A DNA stretch of 64,000 bases, taken from NCBI RefSeq assembly GCF_030412785.1, contig NZ_CP125295.1, forward strand, positions 186,001-250,000, written 5' to 3'. The stretch comes from Paraburkholderia sabiae. Lineage in GTDB: Bacteria > Pseudomonadota > Gammaproteobacteria > Burkholderiales > Burkholderiaceae. Each line of letters begins with the position of its first letter. The stretch's first letter is position 1. A program made the translations under genes and the position numbers. Below the pieces are notes generated by a model, which was given only the letters and a program-made list of their open reading frames with translations, was not told the origin of the DNA and ran no database searches. Positions 43,960-53,672 of the stretch are shown here, piece after piece.

Positions 43960-45075
43960 ATGAATACCACCGTCAGCCGTGCGCTGAGAACAAGTCGTCA
44001 GGCGAGCCCGAAAGCAAGCGCTAGGGCGACCCTGAAGGCGACCGTCATTGGCGCCTTGCTGGCCATCGCATCGACGTCGTCATTCGCGCAGTCGAGCGTG
44101 CAGCTTTATGGTCAGGTCGACGAATGGGTCGGCGTAACGAAGTTCCCGGGCAGCCAGAGCGCGTGGAACGTGTCGGGCGGCGGTATGTCGACGTCGTACT
44201 GGGGCATCAAGGGCGCGGAAGATCTGGGCAACGGCTACAAGGCGATCTTCACACTTGAAGACTTCTTCCGTGCGCAGAACGGCAAGTTCGGCCGCTTCGA
44301 CGGCGACACGTTCTTCGGCCGCAACGCGTATGTCGGTATCGAATCGCCGTACGGCACGGTGACGGCGGGCCGTCTGACGACGCAACTGTTCGTATCGACG
44401 ATTCTGTTCAATCCGTTCATCGATTCGTACGTGTTCTCGCCGGCCGTCTATCACGTGTTCCTCGGTCTGGGCACGTTCCCGACCTACACGACGGACATGG
44501 GCGTGGTCGGCGATTCCGGCTGGAACAACGCGGTCCAGTATTCGACGCCGGATTTCAGCGGCCTGTCGGGCAGCGCGATGTACGCGCTAGGCAATTCCGC
44601 CGATCACAACGGCTCGAAGAAATACAGCGCGCAGTTCCTGTACTTCCACGGTCCGTTCGCGGCGACGGGCGTGTTCCAGTACGTGAACTTCAACAACTCG
44701 CCGACCGACCTCGGTTCGCTGGTCTCGGGGCTGAAGAGCCAGTCGGTGGGTCAGCTGGGCGTGTCGTACGACCTGAAGTTCGCGAAGTTCTACGGCCAGT
44801 ACATGTACACGAAGAACGATCAGGACGTCGGCAGCTGGCACGTGAACACGGCGCAGGGCGGCGTGTCGGTGCCGCTGGGTACGGGCACCGTGATGGCGTC
44901 GTATGCGTATTCGCGCGATGCAGGCGGTCTCGATCAGATGCACCAGTCGGCGGCCATCGGCTACGACTATCCGCTCTCCAAGCGTACCGACGTGTACGCC
45001 GCCTACCTGTACGACAAGTACACGAGCCTGTCGTCGGGCTACACGGCTGGCGTGGGTCTGCGCGCGAAGTTCTGA
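43960..45075 (+). CDS. Gram-negative outer-membrane porin (Burkholderia type)
   Basis: A 371-residue porin starting at the ATG after GACAGGAGAACCC. The signal peptide ends at SSFAQS (cleavage near residue 44, with a long basic n-region). The mature part opens with SSVQLYGQVDEWVG and ends with the terminal Phe of GLRAKF, both typical of the 16-strand beta-proteobacterial porins. GGGMSTSYWGIKGAEDLGNG and FFGRNAYVGIESPYGTVTAG are family strings. It gives passive diffusion of small solutes. A strong terminator follows 45 bases after the stop. Confidence 0.93.
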   Translation: MNTTVSRALRTSRQASPKASARATLKATVIGALLAIASTSSFAQSSVQLYGQVDEWVGVTKFPGSQSAWNVSGGGMSTSYWGIKGAEDLGNGYKAIFTLEDFFRAQNGKFGRFDGDTFFGRNAYVGIESPYGTVTAGRLTTQLFVSTILFNPFIDSYVFSPAVYHVFLGLGTFPTYTTDMGVVGDSGWNNAVQYSTPDFSGLSGSAMYALGNSADHNGSKKYSAQFLYFHGPFAATGVFQYVNFNNSPTDLGSLVSGLKSQSVGQLGVSYDLKFAKFYGQYMYTKNDQDVGSWHVNTAQGGVSVPLGTGTVMASYAYSRDAGGLDQMHQSAAIGYDYPLSKRTDVYAAYLYDKYTSLSSGYTAGVGLRAKF

Positions 45076-45120
45076 TCGCGACAGATGCCGGCGGCGCGCT
45101 CTGCGGGCCGCTTGAGCAAA

Positions 45121-45154
45121 GCCCTGCGTTCCTCACGGAACGCAGGGCTTTTTT
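45121..45154 (+). terminator. Rho-independent terminator of the porin gene
   Basis: A 12-bp perfect stem GCCCTGCGTTCC (45121-45132) with GGAACGCAGGGC (45137-45148), loop TCAC, followed by six T. Confidence 0.95.
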
Positions 45155-45246
45155 CTTTCCAAAGCTCCATGCGTCTCACATTAACGACGGCTCCTTGATA
45201 AAGTCCCAGGAATCTGTCCGATTCATTCCTATTCCGAGCGACCGCC

Positions 45247-46185
45247 ATGGATACCCTCGTCAGCATGAAAGTGTTTCGCCATGTCGTCGAAGTCGGCAGC
45301 TTCGTCGGCGCAGCGGAGAAGATGGACATGTCGGCGGCGATGGCGAGCAAGCATGTGATGCATCTCGAGCAGCAACTCGGCGCGCGTCTGCTGAATCGCA
45401 CGACGCGCCGTGTCGCGCCGACGGAAGCGGGCCGCGAATACTACGAGCGTTTGAGCCAGGTGCTGAGCGAACTCGACGAAGCGGAGCAGGCGGTCGGCGC
45501 CGCGAGCGTCGTGCCGCAAGGGCGGTTGCGCGTGTCGTCGCTTTCGGCGTTCGGTCTGCGTCATGTGATGAGCGCCGTCGCCGATTACGCCACGCAGCAT
45601 CCGCAAGTCACCGTCGATATCACGCTGTCCGATCGCGTCGTCGAACTGATCGACGAGGGCTTCGATGTCGCGATCCGCGCGTCGCCGACGGGGCTCAAGT
45701 CGTCGTCGCTTATTGCGCGGCAGGTTGCGACTGCGCATCTCGTCTTATGCGCATCGCCTGAATATATCGAGCGGCATGGCGCGCCCAAAACCGTGGCCGA
45801 TCTCCCGCGCCACAACTTCATCCAGTACGCGGGCGTGTCGGCGCTCGAACTCGTGGCGGGCGCCAATTCCGAGAGCGCGCGCGTCAAGCTGTCGGGCAAT
45901 CTCGTGGTCAATCATCTGGAAGCGCAGCGCGTCGTCGTGCTGCAGGGCGCGGCGCTCGCGCTGCTCGGCACGGAAGTGATCGGCGACGATCTCGCCGAAG
46001 GCCGCCTCGTGCCGCTGCTCGTCGACGAACTGCCGCCGCGCGAGCTGCCGATTCACGTCGTCTACGCGAGCCGTCGCCATCTGTCGGCGAAGGTGCGCTC
46101 GTTCGTCGATTTCATCGCCGAGCGTTTTTCCAGCGAAACGCTCTGGCCGACGCTCGATCAGATCAAGGCGCTCGCGCAGCGCTGA
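45247..46185 (+). CDS. LysR-family transcriptional regulator
   Basis: A 312-residue LysR regulator: N-terminal winged helix-turn-helix (VEVGSFVGAAEKMDMSAAM, LEQQLGARLLNRTTRRVAPT) and a C-terminal effector-binding domain (about 90-300; GRLRVSSLSAFGLRHVM, VDITLSDRVVELIDEGFDVA). It belongs to the large group close to DsdC/PerR-like or CrgA-like regulators by these strings. Its target is not evident; both neighbours (porin and icmF) are on the same strand and are separated by terminator or spacer. Confidence 0.92.
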   Translation: MDTLVSMKVFRHVVEVGSFVGAAEKMDMSAAMASKHVMHLEQQLGARLLNRTTRRVAPTEAGREYYERLSQVLSELDEAEQAVGAASVVPQGRLRVSSLSAFGLRHVMSAVADYATQHPQVTVDITLSDRVVELIDEGFDVAIRASPTGLKSSSLIARQVATAHLVLCASPEYIERHGAPKTVADLPRHNFIQYAGVSALELVAGANSESARVKLSGNLVVNHLEAQRVVVLQGAALALLGTEVIGDDLAEGRLVPLLVDELPPRELPIHVVYASRRHLSAKVRSFVDFIAERFSSETLWPTLDQIKALAQR

Positions 46186-46309
46186 ACGGTGCATGCAAAA
46201 GCGCGCGCCGGATGAACGGCGCACGGACGATCGGGTCGTATCGTTATACTGCTTGCAGCACCCGTGAAGCACGAGACGAACGAACCTGACGATTCGATCC
46301 GGGGGAGAC

Positions 46310-49300
46310 ATGACCGATCTTTCCACGCCGCAGCGCATCGGCGACGACGCGCCCGCTTCTAATCTCGCTTCCCAATCTTCCGCGCCGCGCGCGCCGGGCG
46401 AGCAGTCGTCGCGGCGTTTGCGCTTCGTCACGGCGGCCGCGCTGTTCGACGGCCACGACGCGTCGATCAACATCATGCGGCGCATCTTGCAGGCGAGCGG
46501 CGTCGAGGTGATTCATCTCGGGCACAACCGCTCGGTCGAAGAAGTCGCGACGGCCGCGTTGCAGGAAGACGCGGACGGCATCGCGGTGTCGAGTTATCAG
46601 GGCGGGCACATCGAATACTTCCGCTATCTGGTCGATCTGTTGCGCGAGCGCGGCGGCGAGCGGATCAAGGTGTTCGGCGGCGGCGGCGGCGTGATCGTGC
46701 CGGAAGAGATCGCGGCGTTGCAGCAGTACGGCGTCGAGCGCATCTATTCGCCGCACGACGGCCAGCGGCTCGGGCTGCAAGGCATGATCGACGACATGAT
46801 CGCGCGATGCCGCGACGCGGCGCGACCGGACACACAGCCATCGCAACGGATTCACGAACTGAACGACGCGCTGAGCCGTGACACGGATAGCGCCGCGCGT
46901 CTCGTCGCGTTTCGTAAGCTCGCGCAGTTGATCACATCGCTTGAAACGGGCGACCTCGATCCTGCTAATCGCGCAGAACTCGCCGCGCAAGCGAAGGACA
47001 TGAACGTGCCCGTGCTCGGCATCACGGGGACGGGCGGCGCGGGCAAGTCGTCGCTGACGGACGAACTGATCCGGCGCTTCCGCCTCGACTACGGTGACAC
47101 GCTGTCGATCGCCGTGATAGCCATCGATCCGTCGCGCCGCAAGTCGGGCGGCGCGCTGCTCGGCGACCGCATCCGCATGAACGCGATCGGTGACTGGGGC
47201 AACGGCGCACGCGTGTTCATGCGTTCGCTGGCGACGCGCGATGCATCGAGCGAAATCTCCGACGCGCTGCCCGATACGATCGATGTCTGCAAGCTGGCGG
47301 GTTTCGATCTGATCGTGGTGGAGACATCGGGCATCGGTCAGGGCGATGCGGCCATCGTGCCGCACGCCGACAAGTCGCTGTACGTGATGACGCCCGAGTT
47401 CGGCGCCGCGAGCCAGCTTGAGAAGATCGACATGCTCGACTTCGCGGATTTCGTCGCGATCAACAAGTTCGACCGCAAGGGCGCCGCCGACGCGTTGCGC
47501 GACGTCGCGAAACAGGTTCAGCGTAACCAGCAGAAGTTCTCGTCGAAGATAGATGACATGCCTGTATTCGGCACGATCGCTTCGCGATTCAACGATGATG
47601 GCGTGACCGCTGTGTACCAACATATCGCGGTGGCGCTGCATGATCACGGTCTGCGTGAGAGCGACAACCGCTTGCCGAAGCTGGAAGGCTTGCGTCACTC
47701 GACGGGCCGCAACGCGATCGTGCCGCCCGCGCGCGTGCGCTATCTGTCGGATGTCGCGCTGACGGTGCGCGCCTATCGCGAACGCGTCGAAGGGCAGTCG
47801 CAACTCGCGCGCGAGCGCTGGCAACTCGATGAAGCGCGTCGCATGCTGAACGAAGCGAACGGCAGCGTTCCCGACACGGCCGCATTCGAAGCGCAAATCG
47901 AAGCGCGCACGTCGCAATTGGGCGAGCGCGAAAAGTCGCTGCTCGAAGCGTGGCCGAAAACGGTCGCGGCCTATTCCGGCGACGAACACGTCGTGAAAAT
48001 CCGCGACAGGGAAATTCGCACGGAACTCACCGTCGAAACGCTGTCCGGTTCGAAGATCCGCAAGGTCGCGCTGCCGGCATACAAAGATCCGGGCGAAATC
48101 CTGCGCTGGCTGATGCTCGACAATCTGCCCGGCTATTTTCCGTTCACGGCGGGCGTGTTTCCGTTCCGCCGCGAGAACGAAGATCCGACGCGGATGTTCG
48201 CGGGCGAGGGCGATCCGTTTCGCACCAACCGGCGTTTCAAGCTGCTGTCGGAAGGCATGCCCGCCAAGCGTCTGTCGACGGCGTTCGATTCCGTCACGCT
48301 CTATGGCGAGGAGCCGCACGAGCGGCCCGACATCTACGGCAAGGTCGGTAATTCGGGCGTGTCCGTGGCGACGCTCGACGACATGAAGGCGCTCTACGAC
48401 GGCTTCGACCTGTGCTCGCCGGAGACGTCGGTCTCGATGACGATCAACGGTCCCGCGCCGACCATCCTCGCGATGTTCTTCAACGTCGCGATCGATCAGC
48501 AGATCGCGCTCGCGCAAGTGAAAGCGCAACAGGCGGGACGCGAGCCTTCGCACGAAGAACTCGACACCGCGCGCCGTTTCGCGCTCGAAAACGTGCGCGG
48601 CACCGTGCAGGCCGACATCCTGAAGGAAGATCAAGGTCAGAACACCTGCATCTTCTCGACGGAATTCAGCCTGAAAGTGATGGGCGACATTCAGGCGTAC
48701 TTCGTCGAGCACGCCGTGCGCAATTTCTATTCGGTGTCGATCTCGGGCTATCACATCGCCGAGGCCGGCGCGAACCCGATCTCGCAACTTGCATACACGC
48801 TCGCGAACGGCTTCACGTATGTCGAGGCGTATCTCGCGCGCGGTATGAACATCGACGATTTCGCGCCGAACCTGTCGTTCTTCTTCTCGAACGGGATGGA
48901 CCCGGAATACACGGTGCTCGGGCGTGTCGCGCGGCGCATCTGGGCCGTCGCGATGCGCGAGCGTTACGGCGCGAACGAGCGCAGCCAGAAGCTGAAGTAT
49001 CACGTGCAGACGTCGGGGCGCAGCCTGCACGCGCAGGAGATCGATTTCAACGATATCCGCACGACGCTTCAGGCGCTGATCGCGATCTACGATAACTGCA
49101 ATTCGCTGCACACGAACGCGTTCGACGAAGCGATCACGACGCCGACGGAAGATTCGGTGCGCCGCGCGGTCGCGATCCAGCTGATCATCAATCGCGAATG
49201 GGGACTCGCGAAGAACCAGAATCCGAACCAGGGCAGCTTCGTGATCGACGAACTGACCGATCTCGTCGAAGCCGCCGTGCTCGCCGAGTTCGACCGGCTG

Positions 49301-49696
49301 ACCGAGCGCGGCGGCGTGCTCGGCGCGATGGAAACGGGCTATCAGCGCGGACGGATTCAGGATGAGTCGATGCTGTACGAGCATCGCAAGCATGACGGCT
49401 CGTATCCGATCGTCGGCGTGAATACGTTTCTCGGCGCGCATGCGCACGACGCGCCGTTGCCGATTGCTCTGGCGCGTTCGACGGAAGACGAAAAGCAGAG
49501 CCAGCTCAAGCGACTGCGCGCCTTCCAGTCACGCACCGAAAGCGACACGGCGACGATGCTCGAACGCCTGAAACGGGCCGTTATCGACGATCAAAACGTG
49601 TTCGCCGTGTTGATGGATGCCGTGCGCGTCTGTTCGCTCGGGCAGATCACGCATGCGCTGTTCGAAGTGGGCGGGCAGTATCGGCGGAACATGTGA
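46310..49696 (+). CDS. icmF: Fused isobutyryl-CoA mutase IcmF
   Basis: A 1128-residue fusion that interconverts isobutyryl-CoA and n-butyryl-CoA with adenosylcobalamin. Domain order: B12-binding (about 35-165; [15 protein letters not shown] has the cobalamin-coordinating DxH-type motif), a MeaI-type G-protein chaperone (about 220-520; P-loop [14 protein letters not shown], then [19 protein letters not shown]), linker, and the mutase catalytic domain (about 560-1128; [55 protein letters not shown]). This order defines IcmF rather than methylmalonyl-CoA mutase. GGGGGAGAC precedes ATG. It ends at a bidirectional terminator. Confidence 0.95.
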   Translation: MTDLSTPQRIGDDAPASNLASQSSAPRAPGEQSSRRLRFVTAAALFDGHDASINIMRRILQASGVEVIHLGHNRSVEEVATAALQEDADGIAVSSYQGGHIEYFRYLVDLLRERGGERIKVFGGGGGVIVPEEIAALQQYGVERIYSPHDGQRLGLQGMIDDMIARCRDAARPDTQPSQRIHELNDALSRDTDSAARLVAFRKLAQLITSLETGDLDPANRAELAAQAKDMNVPVLGITGTGGAGKSSLTDELIRRFRLDYGDTLSIAVIAIDPSRRKSGGALLGDRIRMNAIGDWGNGARVFMRSLATRDASSEISDALPDTIDVCKLAGFDLIVVETSGIGQGDAAIVPHADKSLYVMTPEFGAASQLEKIDMLDFADFVAINKFDRKGAADALRDVAKQVQRNQQKFSSKIDDMPVFGTIASRFNDDGVTAVYQHIAVALHDHGLRESDNRLPKLEGLRHSTGRNAIVPPARVRYLSDVALTVRAYRERVEGQSQLARERWQLDEARRMLNEANGSVPDTAAFEAQIEARTSQLGEREKSLLEAWPKTVAAYSGDEHVVKIRDREIRTELTVETLSGSKIRKVALPAYKDPGEILRWLMLDNLPGYFPFTAGVFPFRRENEDPTRMFAGEGDPFRTNRRFKLLSEGMPAKRLSTAFDSVTLYGEEPHERPDIYGKVGNSGVSVATLDDMKALYDGFDLCSPETSVSMTINGPAPTILAMFFNVAIDQQIALAQVKAQQAGREPSHEELDTARRFALENVRGTVQADILKEDQGQNTCIFSTEFSLKVMGDIQAYFVEHAVRNFYSVSISGYHIAEAGANPISQLAYTLANGFTYVEAYLARGMNIDDFAPNLSFFFSNGMDPEYTVLGRVARRIWAVAMRERYGANERSQKLKYHVQTSGRSLHAQEIDFNDIRTTLQALIAIYDNCNSLHTNAFDEAITTPTEDSVRRAVAIQLIINREWGLAKNQNPNQGSFVIDELTDLVEAAVLAEFDRLTERGGVLGAMETGYQRGRIQDESMLYEHRKHDGSYPIVGVNTFLGAHAHDAPLPIALARSTEDEKQSQLKRLRAFQSRTESDTATMLERLKRAVIDDQNVFAVLMDAVRVCSLGQITHALFEVGGQYRRNM

Positions 49697-49712
49697 GTTG
49701 CTGACGTAAAAG

Positions 49713-49745
49713 AAAAGGCCGCGTTGAATCAACGCGGCCTTTTTC
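49713..49745. terminator. Bidirectional Rho-independent terminator
   Basis: Stem GGCCGCGTTG (49717-49726) pairs with CAACGCGGCC (49730-49739) with a short loop; A runs precede and T runs follow it. It separates the converging icmF and nitronate monooxygenase genes. Confidence 0.92.
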
Positions 49746-49773
49746 ATGCATTCACGAACGAGATGCCGATGTG

Positions 49774-50733
49774 TCAGCGCCCGATCCCAAGCCGCGCCTT
49801 CGCCGTTTCATATTCGTCCTTCAGCCGCGCGACCAGTTCACCGACGCTCGGCACGTCATGCATCAACCCCACGCCCTGGCCCGCGCCCCAGATGTCTTTC
49901 CACGCCTTCGCCTTGTCGCTGCCGAAGTTCATCTTCGTCTTATCCGACTCGGGCAGCGCGTCGGGATCGAGGCCCGCGTTCACGATGCTTTCGCGGATGT
50001 AATTGCCGTGCACGCCCGTGAAGAGGTTCGTGTAGATGATATCGGCCGAATTCGAGCTGATGATCGCCTGCTTGTAGCCTTCGACGGCGTGCGCTTCCTT
50101 CGTCGCGATGAAGCGCGTGCCCATGTACGCGAGGTCCGCGCCCATCGCCTGCGCGGCGAGAATCGAGCCGCCGTTCGCGATCGAGCCGGACAGCACGATC
50201 GGACCGTCGAACATGCGCCGCACTTCGCCGACCAGCGCGAACGGCGACGTCGTGCCCGCGTGTCCGCCTGCGCCCGCCGCGACGAGAATCAGGCCGTCGA
50301 CGCCCGCATCCAGCGCCTTCTGCGCGTGGCGCAGATTGATCACGTCGTGCAGCACAATGCCGCCATAGCTGTGCACGGCATCGACGATTTCTTTGGCGGG
50401 CGCGCGCAGGCTCGTGATGAAAATCGGCACCTTGTGCTCGACGCAGACGCGAATGTCGTGCTCGAGCCGCGCATTCGACTGATGCACGATCTGGTTAACG
50501 GCAATCGGCCCGATCACGGCGTTCGGATTCGCCGCCTTGTGCTCGGCCAGCGATGCCTGAATCTGCGTCAGCCATTCGTCGAGCAGTTCCGCGGGACGCG
50601 CATTGAGCGCCGGAAACGATCCGACGATCCCCGCCTTGCACTGCGCGAGCACGAGTTCCGGGTAACTGACGATGAACATCGGCGAAGCGACGACGGGTAG
50701 CGCAAGCTGCTGCAGGACGGCGGGCAATGCCAT
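49774..50733 (-). CDS. Nitronate monooxygenase (2-nitropropane dioxygenase family)
   Basis: I start at the ATG at 50733 after CAGGAGACTCGCACC, giving 319 residues. It is an FMN-dependent TIM-barrel enzyme: PVVASPMFIVSYPELVLAQC at the N-terminus, AGAGGHAGTTSPFALVGEVR for phosphate binding, and LSGSIANGGSILAAQAMGAD. The family oxidises alkyl nitronates such as propionate 3-nitronate; related flavoproteins with other roles share these motifs. It ends at the terminator shared with icmF. Confidence 0.88.
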   Translation of the reverse strand: MALPAVLQQLALPVVASPMFIVSYPELVLAQCKAGIVGSFPALNARPAELLDEWLTQIQASLAEHKAANPNAVIGPIAVNQIVHQSNARLEHDIRVCVEHKVPIFITSLRAPAKEIVDAVHSYGGIVLHDVINLRHAQKALDAGVDGLILVAAGAGGHAGTTSPFALVGEVRRMFDGPIVLSGSIANGGSILAAQAMGADLAYMGTRFIATKEAHAVEGYKQAIISSNSADIIYTNLFTGVHGNYIRESIVNAGLDPDALPESDKTKMNFGSDKAKAWKDIWGAGQGVGLMHDVPSVGELVARLKDEYETAKARLGIGR

Positions 50734-51006
50734 GGTGCGAGTCTCCTGATCGACGTGCCGGTGCATAAGAATGCCCGGCGATATGAGTGTAGCGGCTGAC
50801 ATCTGCGGTTGAGTCTTTCAGACAGCCGTCGGAATTTGATTCGAATTTAAGAACGATCGTTCGATTATAGGCGAGTCTTCGCCACGTTGCTCACACGATG
50901 GCGTTCGAAGGAGAGTTCAGGTTCTACGAAAGCGTGGGTTATCCCACTCGCAGCGACACACGTGCCTTCTACAATGCCCACACTTACAACGAGAACGAGA
51001 TCCGAC

Positions 51007-51897
51007 ATGCCCTTCGCAGACTTCACTCCGTTTCGGGTCACGGCCGGCGACGTCGATATTTTCGGAGTCAAGGGCGGAGCAGGGCCGCCTTTGCTGCTGC
51101 TGCACGGACACCCGCAGAATCATCTGATCTGGCATCGCTGCGCGTCGCAACTCGCCGAGCATTTCACGGTGATCGCGACCGATCTGCGCGGCTATGGCGC
51201 GTCGGCGAAACCGGCGAGCGATGCGACGCACTCGCCGTACTCGAAACGCGCGATGGCCGCCGATCAGGTCGCCGTGATGCGCCACTTCGGCTACGAGCGC
51301 TTTCTCGTTTGCGCCCATGATCGCGGCGCGCGCGTCGCGCATCGGATGGCGCTCGACTTTCCCGATGCCGTCGAACGCCTGATGCTGCTCGATATCGCGC
51401 CGACGCTCGCGATGTACGAAGCGACCGACCGCGAATTCGCGACGTTGTATTTCCACTGGTTCCTCCTGATCCAGCCCGAGCCGCTGCCGGAGACGCTGAT
51501 CGAAGGCAATCCCGATGTGTACGTCGACCGCGTGATGGGCAGCCGTCACGCCGGGCTCGCGCCGTTTGCGCCGGAGGTGCTCGCTGAATACCGCAAGGCC
51601 TTGCGGCAGCCGGGCGCCGTGCACGCGATGTGCGAGGACTACCGCGCGTCGGCGACGATCGACCTCGAGCACGATCGCGCGGATATCGAGCGCGGGCTGA
51701 AGATCGCGTGTCCGCTGCGTGTTCTCTGGGGCGCGGAAGGCGTGATCGAGAAATGCTTCGAGCCGATCGATGAATGGCGCAAGGTCGCGCGCGATGTCAG
51801 CGGACGCTCGCTGCCGTGCGGCCACTACATCCCCGAAGAAGCGCCCGCCGAACTCGTCGCGGAAATGCTGTCGTTCTTCGAAGCCGTCGAGCTTTGA
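51007..51897 (+). CDS. Alpha/beta hydrolase, probable fluoroacetate (haloacetate) dehalogenase
   Basis: I start at the ATG at 51007 (296 residues). The alpha/beta-hydrolase core has LLLLHGHPQNHLIWH and a nucleophile elbow with Asp, not Ser: CAHDRGARVAHRM. The HDRGAR string, HWFLLIQPEPLPE (His-Trp of the halide pocket), EDYRASATIDLEHD (Tyr) and CGHYIPEEAP (catalytic His) agree with the residues known in fluoroacetate dehalogenases such as Burkholderia FAcD. This is stronger than a generic hydrolase call, but the substrate is an inference from remembered family motifs. An epoxide hydrolase-like role is the alternative. Confidence 0.8.
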   Translation: MPFADFTPFRVTAGDVDIFGVKGGAGPPLLLLHGHPQNHLIWHRCASQLAEHFTVIATDLRGYGASAKPASDATHSPYSKRAMAADQVAVMRHFGYERFLVCAHDRGARVAHRMALDFPDAVERLMLLDIAPTLAMYEATDREFATLYFHWFLLIQPEPLPETLIEGNPDVYVDRVMGSRHAGLAPFAPEVLAEYRKALRQPGAVHAMCEDYRASATIDLEHDRADIERGLKIACPLRVLWGAEGVIEKCFEPIDEWRKVARDVSGRSLPCGHYIPEEAPAELVAEMLSFFEAVEL

Positions 51898-51924
51898 TTC
51901 ACCTCCAGGCTGCCGCCCGCTTTT

Positions 51925-52422
51925 TCAGACGAGCGGCGGCAAGCGCCGCGGCACCGGCGTCGATTTGACGATCGCCGTACTCGTTTCCGCACGCTCGGTC
52001 ACTTTCGACAGAATCTCGTCGAGCTGATCGATCGAGCGCAGATAGAGGCGGCAGATGAAACAGTCGTCGCCCGTCACCTTGTCGCACTCGACGAACTCGG
52101 GAATGCGCCGAATCACTTCTTCCACCAGATGCAACTGCCCGGGCAGCGGCTTCACGCGCACGATTGCCTGCAGCGTGTAGCCGAGCGCGCGCGGATCGAT
52201 CTGCACCGTGAAGCGCTCGATCACGCCTTGTGCGTCGAGACGCCGCAAGCGGTCCGCCGTGGCAGGCGCGGAGAGGCCGACGTTGCGCGCCAGTTCGCTG
52301 ATCGGCTGACGCGCGTCGTCGGCGAGACTCGCGAGCAGCATGCGATCGGTGTCGTCGAGCGTCGTGGATGCAGGCGGTTGCTTCGACGCGGGCGAAAGGT
52401 GTTTAGCCATGTCGGCCTTCAC
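51925..52422 (-). CDS. Lrp/AsnC-family transcriptional regulator
   Basis: A 165-residue regulator with an N-terminal helix-turn-helix (ARQPISELARNVGLSAPATA, DRLRRLDAQGVIERFTV) and the C-terminal RAM effector domain (QAIVRVKPLPGQLHLVEEVI, CDKVTGDDCFICRLYLRSID). It is transcribed divergently from the EamA exporter across about 100 bases, the usual arrangement for a regulator and its target exporter of an amino acid or related metabolite. Such regulators often bind the shared intergenic region. Confidence 0.93.
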   Translation of the reverse strand: MKADMAKHLSPASKQPPASTTLDDTDRMLLASLADDARQPISELARNVGLSAPATADRLRRLDAQGVIERFTVQIDPRALGYTLQAIVRVKPLPGQLHLVEEVIRRIPEFVECDKVTGDDCFICRLYLRSIDQLDEILSKVTERAETSTAIVKSTPVPRRLPPLV

Positions 52423-52523
52423 ATTTAAGGTGAATTGAGTGTGACGCCTTATTTTAGATATGTATCACGCCCATCGGGTTCATTACACTGACCGGAAGAT
52501 GTGATTCTTCTGGAGAGTGTCAG

Positions 52524-53432
52524 ATGGCGGCAGGCAACGAAGTGCGTGAAGTACGGCGCGGCGCGTTCGAGATGACGCTCGCCATGCTCATGTCGGGAAC
52601 GATCGGCTGGCTGGTCGTATCGTCGCAGCAATCGGCGTTGAACGTCGCCTTCTTCCGCTGCCTGTTCGGCGGCGCGACCTTGTTGCTGATCTGCGCGGCG
52701 CGCGGGCTGCTCAAACGCAAGCTGTTCTCGTGGAAGATGATCGCGCTGGCGACGCTCGGCAGCGCGGCTATCGTCGCGAACTGGGTGCTTCTGTTTGCGT
52801 CGTACTCGCGCGCGTCGATTTCGATGGCGACCACCGTCTACAGTACACAGCCGTTCATGCTCGTCGCGCTGGGCGCGCTGGTGTTCCGCGAGCGCGTGAC
52901 GGCGTCGACGGTCGTGTGGCTGCTGATCGCATTCGTCGGCCTCGTGTTCGTCGTGAAAGTGGAGCCTGCCGTGCTCGCCGTGCCGGGGCAATATCTGCAA
53001 GGCGTCGCGTACGCGGTCGGCGCGGCGTTCCTGTACGCCGTGTCGTCGATCATCACAAAGCACTTGAAGAACACGCCGCCGCACCTTATCGCGCTGATCA
53101 CCGTCACGACGGGCGTCGTCGTGCTCGCGCCGTTCGTGCAGTACGACGCGTTGCCTTCGACGGGTACGCACTGGCTGCAACTCGTCACGCTCGGCGTCGT
53201 GAACACGGGGATCATGTATGTGCTGCTGTACGGCGCGATCCAGAAGCTGCCGACGGCGATGACGGGCGCGTTGTCGTTCATCTACCCGGTTGTGGCAATC
53301 GCGGTCGACCGGATCGCGTTCGGACAGAAGCTGGCGTGGATTCAGGTGCTCGGCGCCGTGCTGATTCTGCTCGCGGCGGCGGGCGTGAATCTAGGCTGGC
53401 GCATCGTACCGGCGCGGCGCTACTCGATCTGA
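52524..53432 (+). CDS. EamA/DMT-family transporter (probable metabolite exporter)
   Basis: A 302-residue inner-membrane protein with ten predicted helices in two EamA repeats (AMLMSGTIGWLVVSSQQSAL, TTVYSTQPFMLVALGALVFR; then GVAYAVGAAFLYAVSSIITK, MTGALSFIYPVVAIAVDRIA). The DMT family exports amino acids and related compounds. It faces the Lrp/AsnC regulator, which probably controls it. TCTGGAGAGTGTCAG before ATG is the ribosome site. Confidence 0.9.
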   Translation: MAAGNEVREVRRGAFEMTLAMLMSGTIGWLVVSSQQSALNVAFFRCLFGGATLLLICAARGLLKRKLFSWKMIALATLGSAAIVANWVLLFASYSRASISMATTVYSTQPFMLVALGALVFRERVTASTVVWLLIAFVGLVFVVKVEPAVLAVPGQYLQGVAYAVGAAFLYAVSSIITKHLKNTPPHLIALITVTTGVVVLAPFVQYDALPSTGTHWLQLVTLGVVNTGIMYVLLYGAIQKLPTAMTGALSFIYPVVAIAVDRIAFGQKLAWIQVLGAVLILLAAAGVNLGWRIVPARRYSI

Positions 53433-53595
53433 CGACGCGATATAACGGTAGTTCATACCGATAGTACGGATTCCGAATAAGGCGTGAGGTCGGACGTTAA
53501 GAATCTGTAGGGAAATCACCGATGCGTTCGAAAGGTGCGCGCAGGTATCATTTCTTCGACGCTGATCACGTCAATATAATTGCGCCGCTCGAACT

Positions 53596-53618
53596 GAAAG
53601 CCGAGCGGCTTTCTTTTT
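53596..53618 (+). terminator. Rho-independent terminator, plus strand
   Basis: Stem GAAAGCC (53596-53602) with GGCTTTC (53607-53613), loop GAGC, then five T. It lies about 165 bases past the EamA stop and probably ends that transcript. A second hairpin (CCGCTG/CAGCGG, about 53636-53657) lies before the metallo-hydrolase stop. Confidence 0.75.
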
Positions 53619-53672
53619 GTACGTCCGTTCGCGAGGCCGCTGTTTTGATTTTCAGCGGCTTTGCCTCAAGAA

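Noticed and set aside
46244..49447. Antisense open frame of 1067 codons opposite icmF, and similar long antisense frames opposite the giant hybrid kinase, the pilus genes and the oxidoreductase
   Set aside because: GC-rich third positions remove stops on the opposite strand. These translations are rich in Arg, His and Asp, have no domain motifs, and face genes with clear family motifs.
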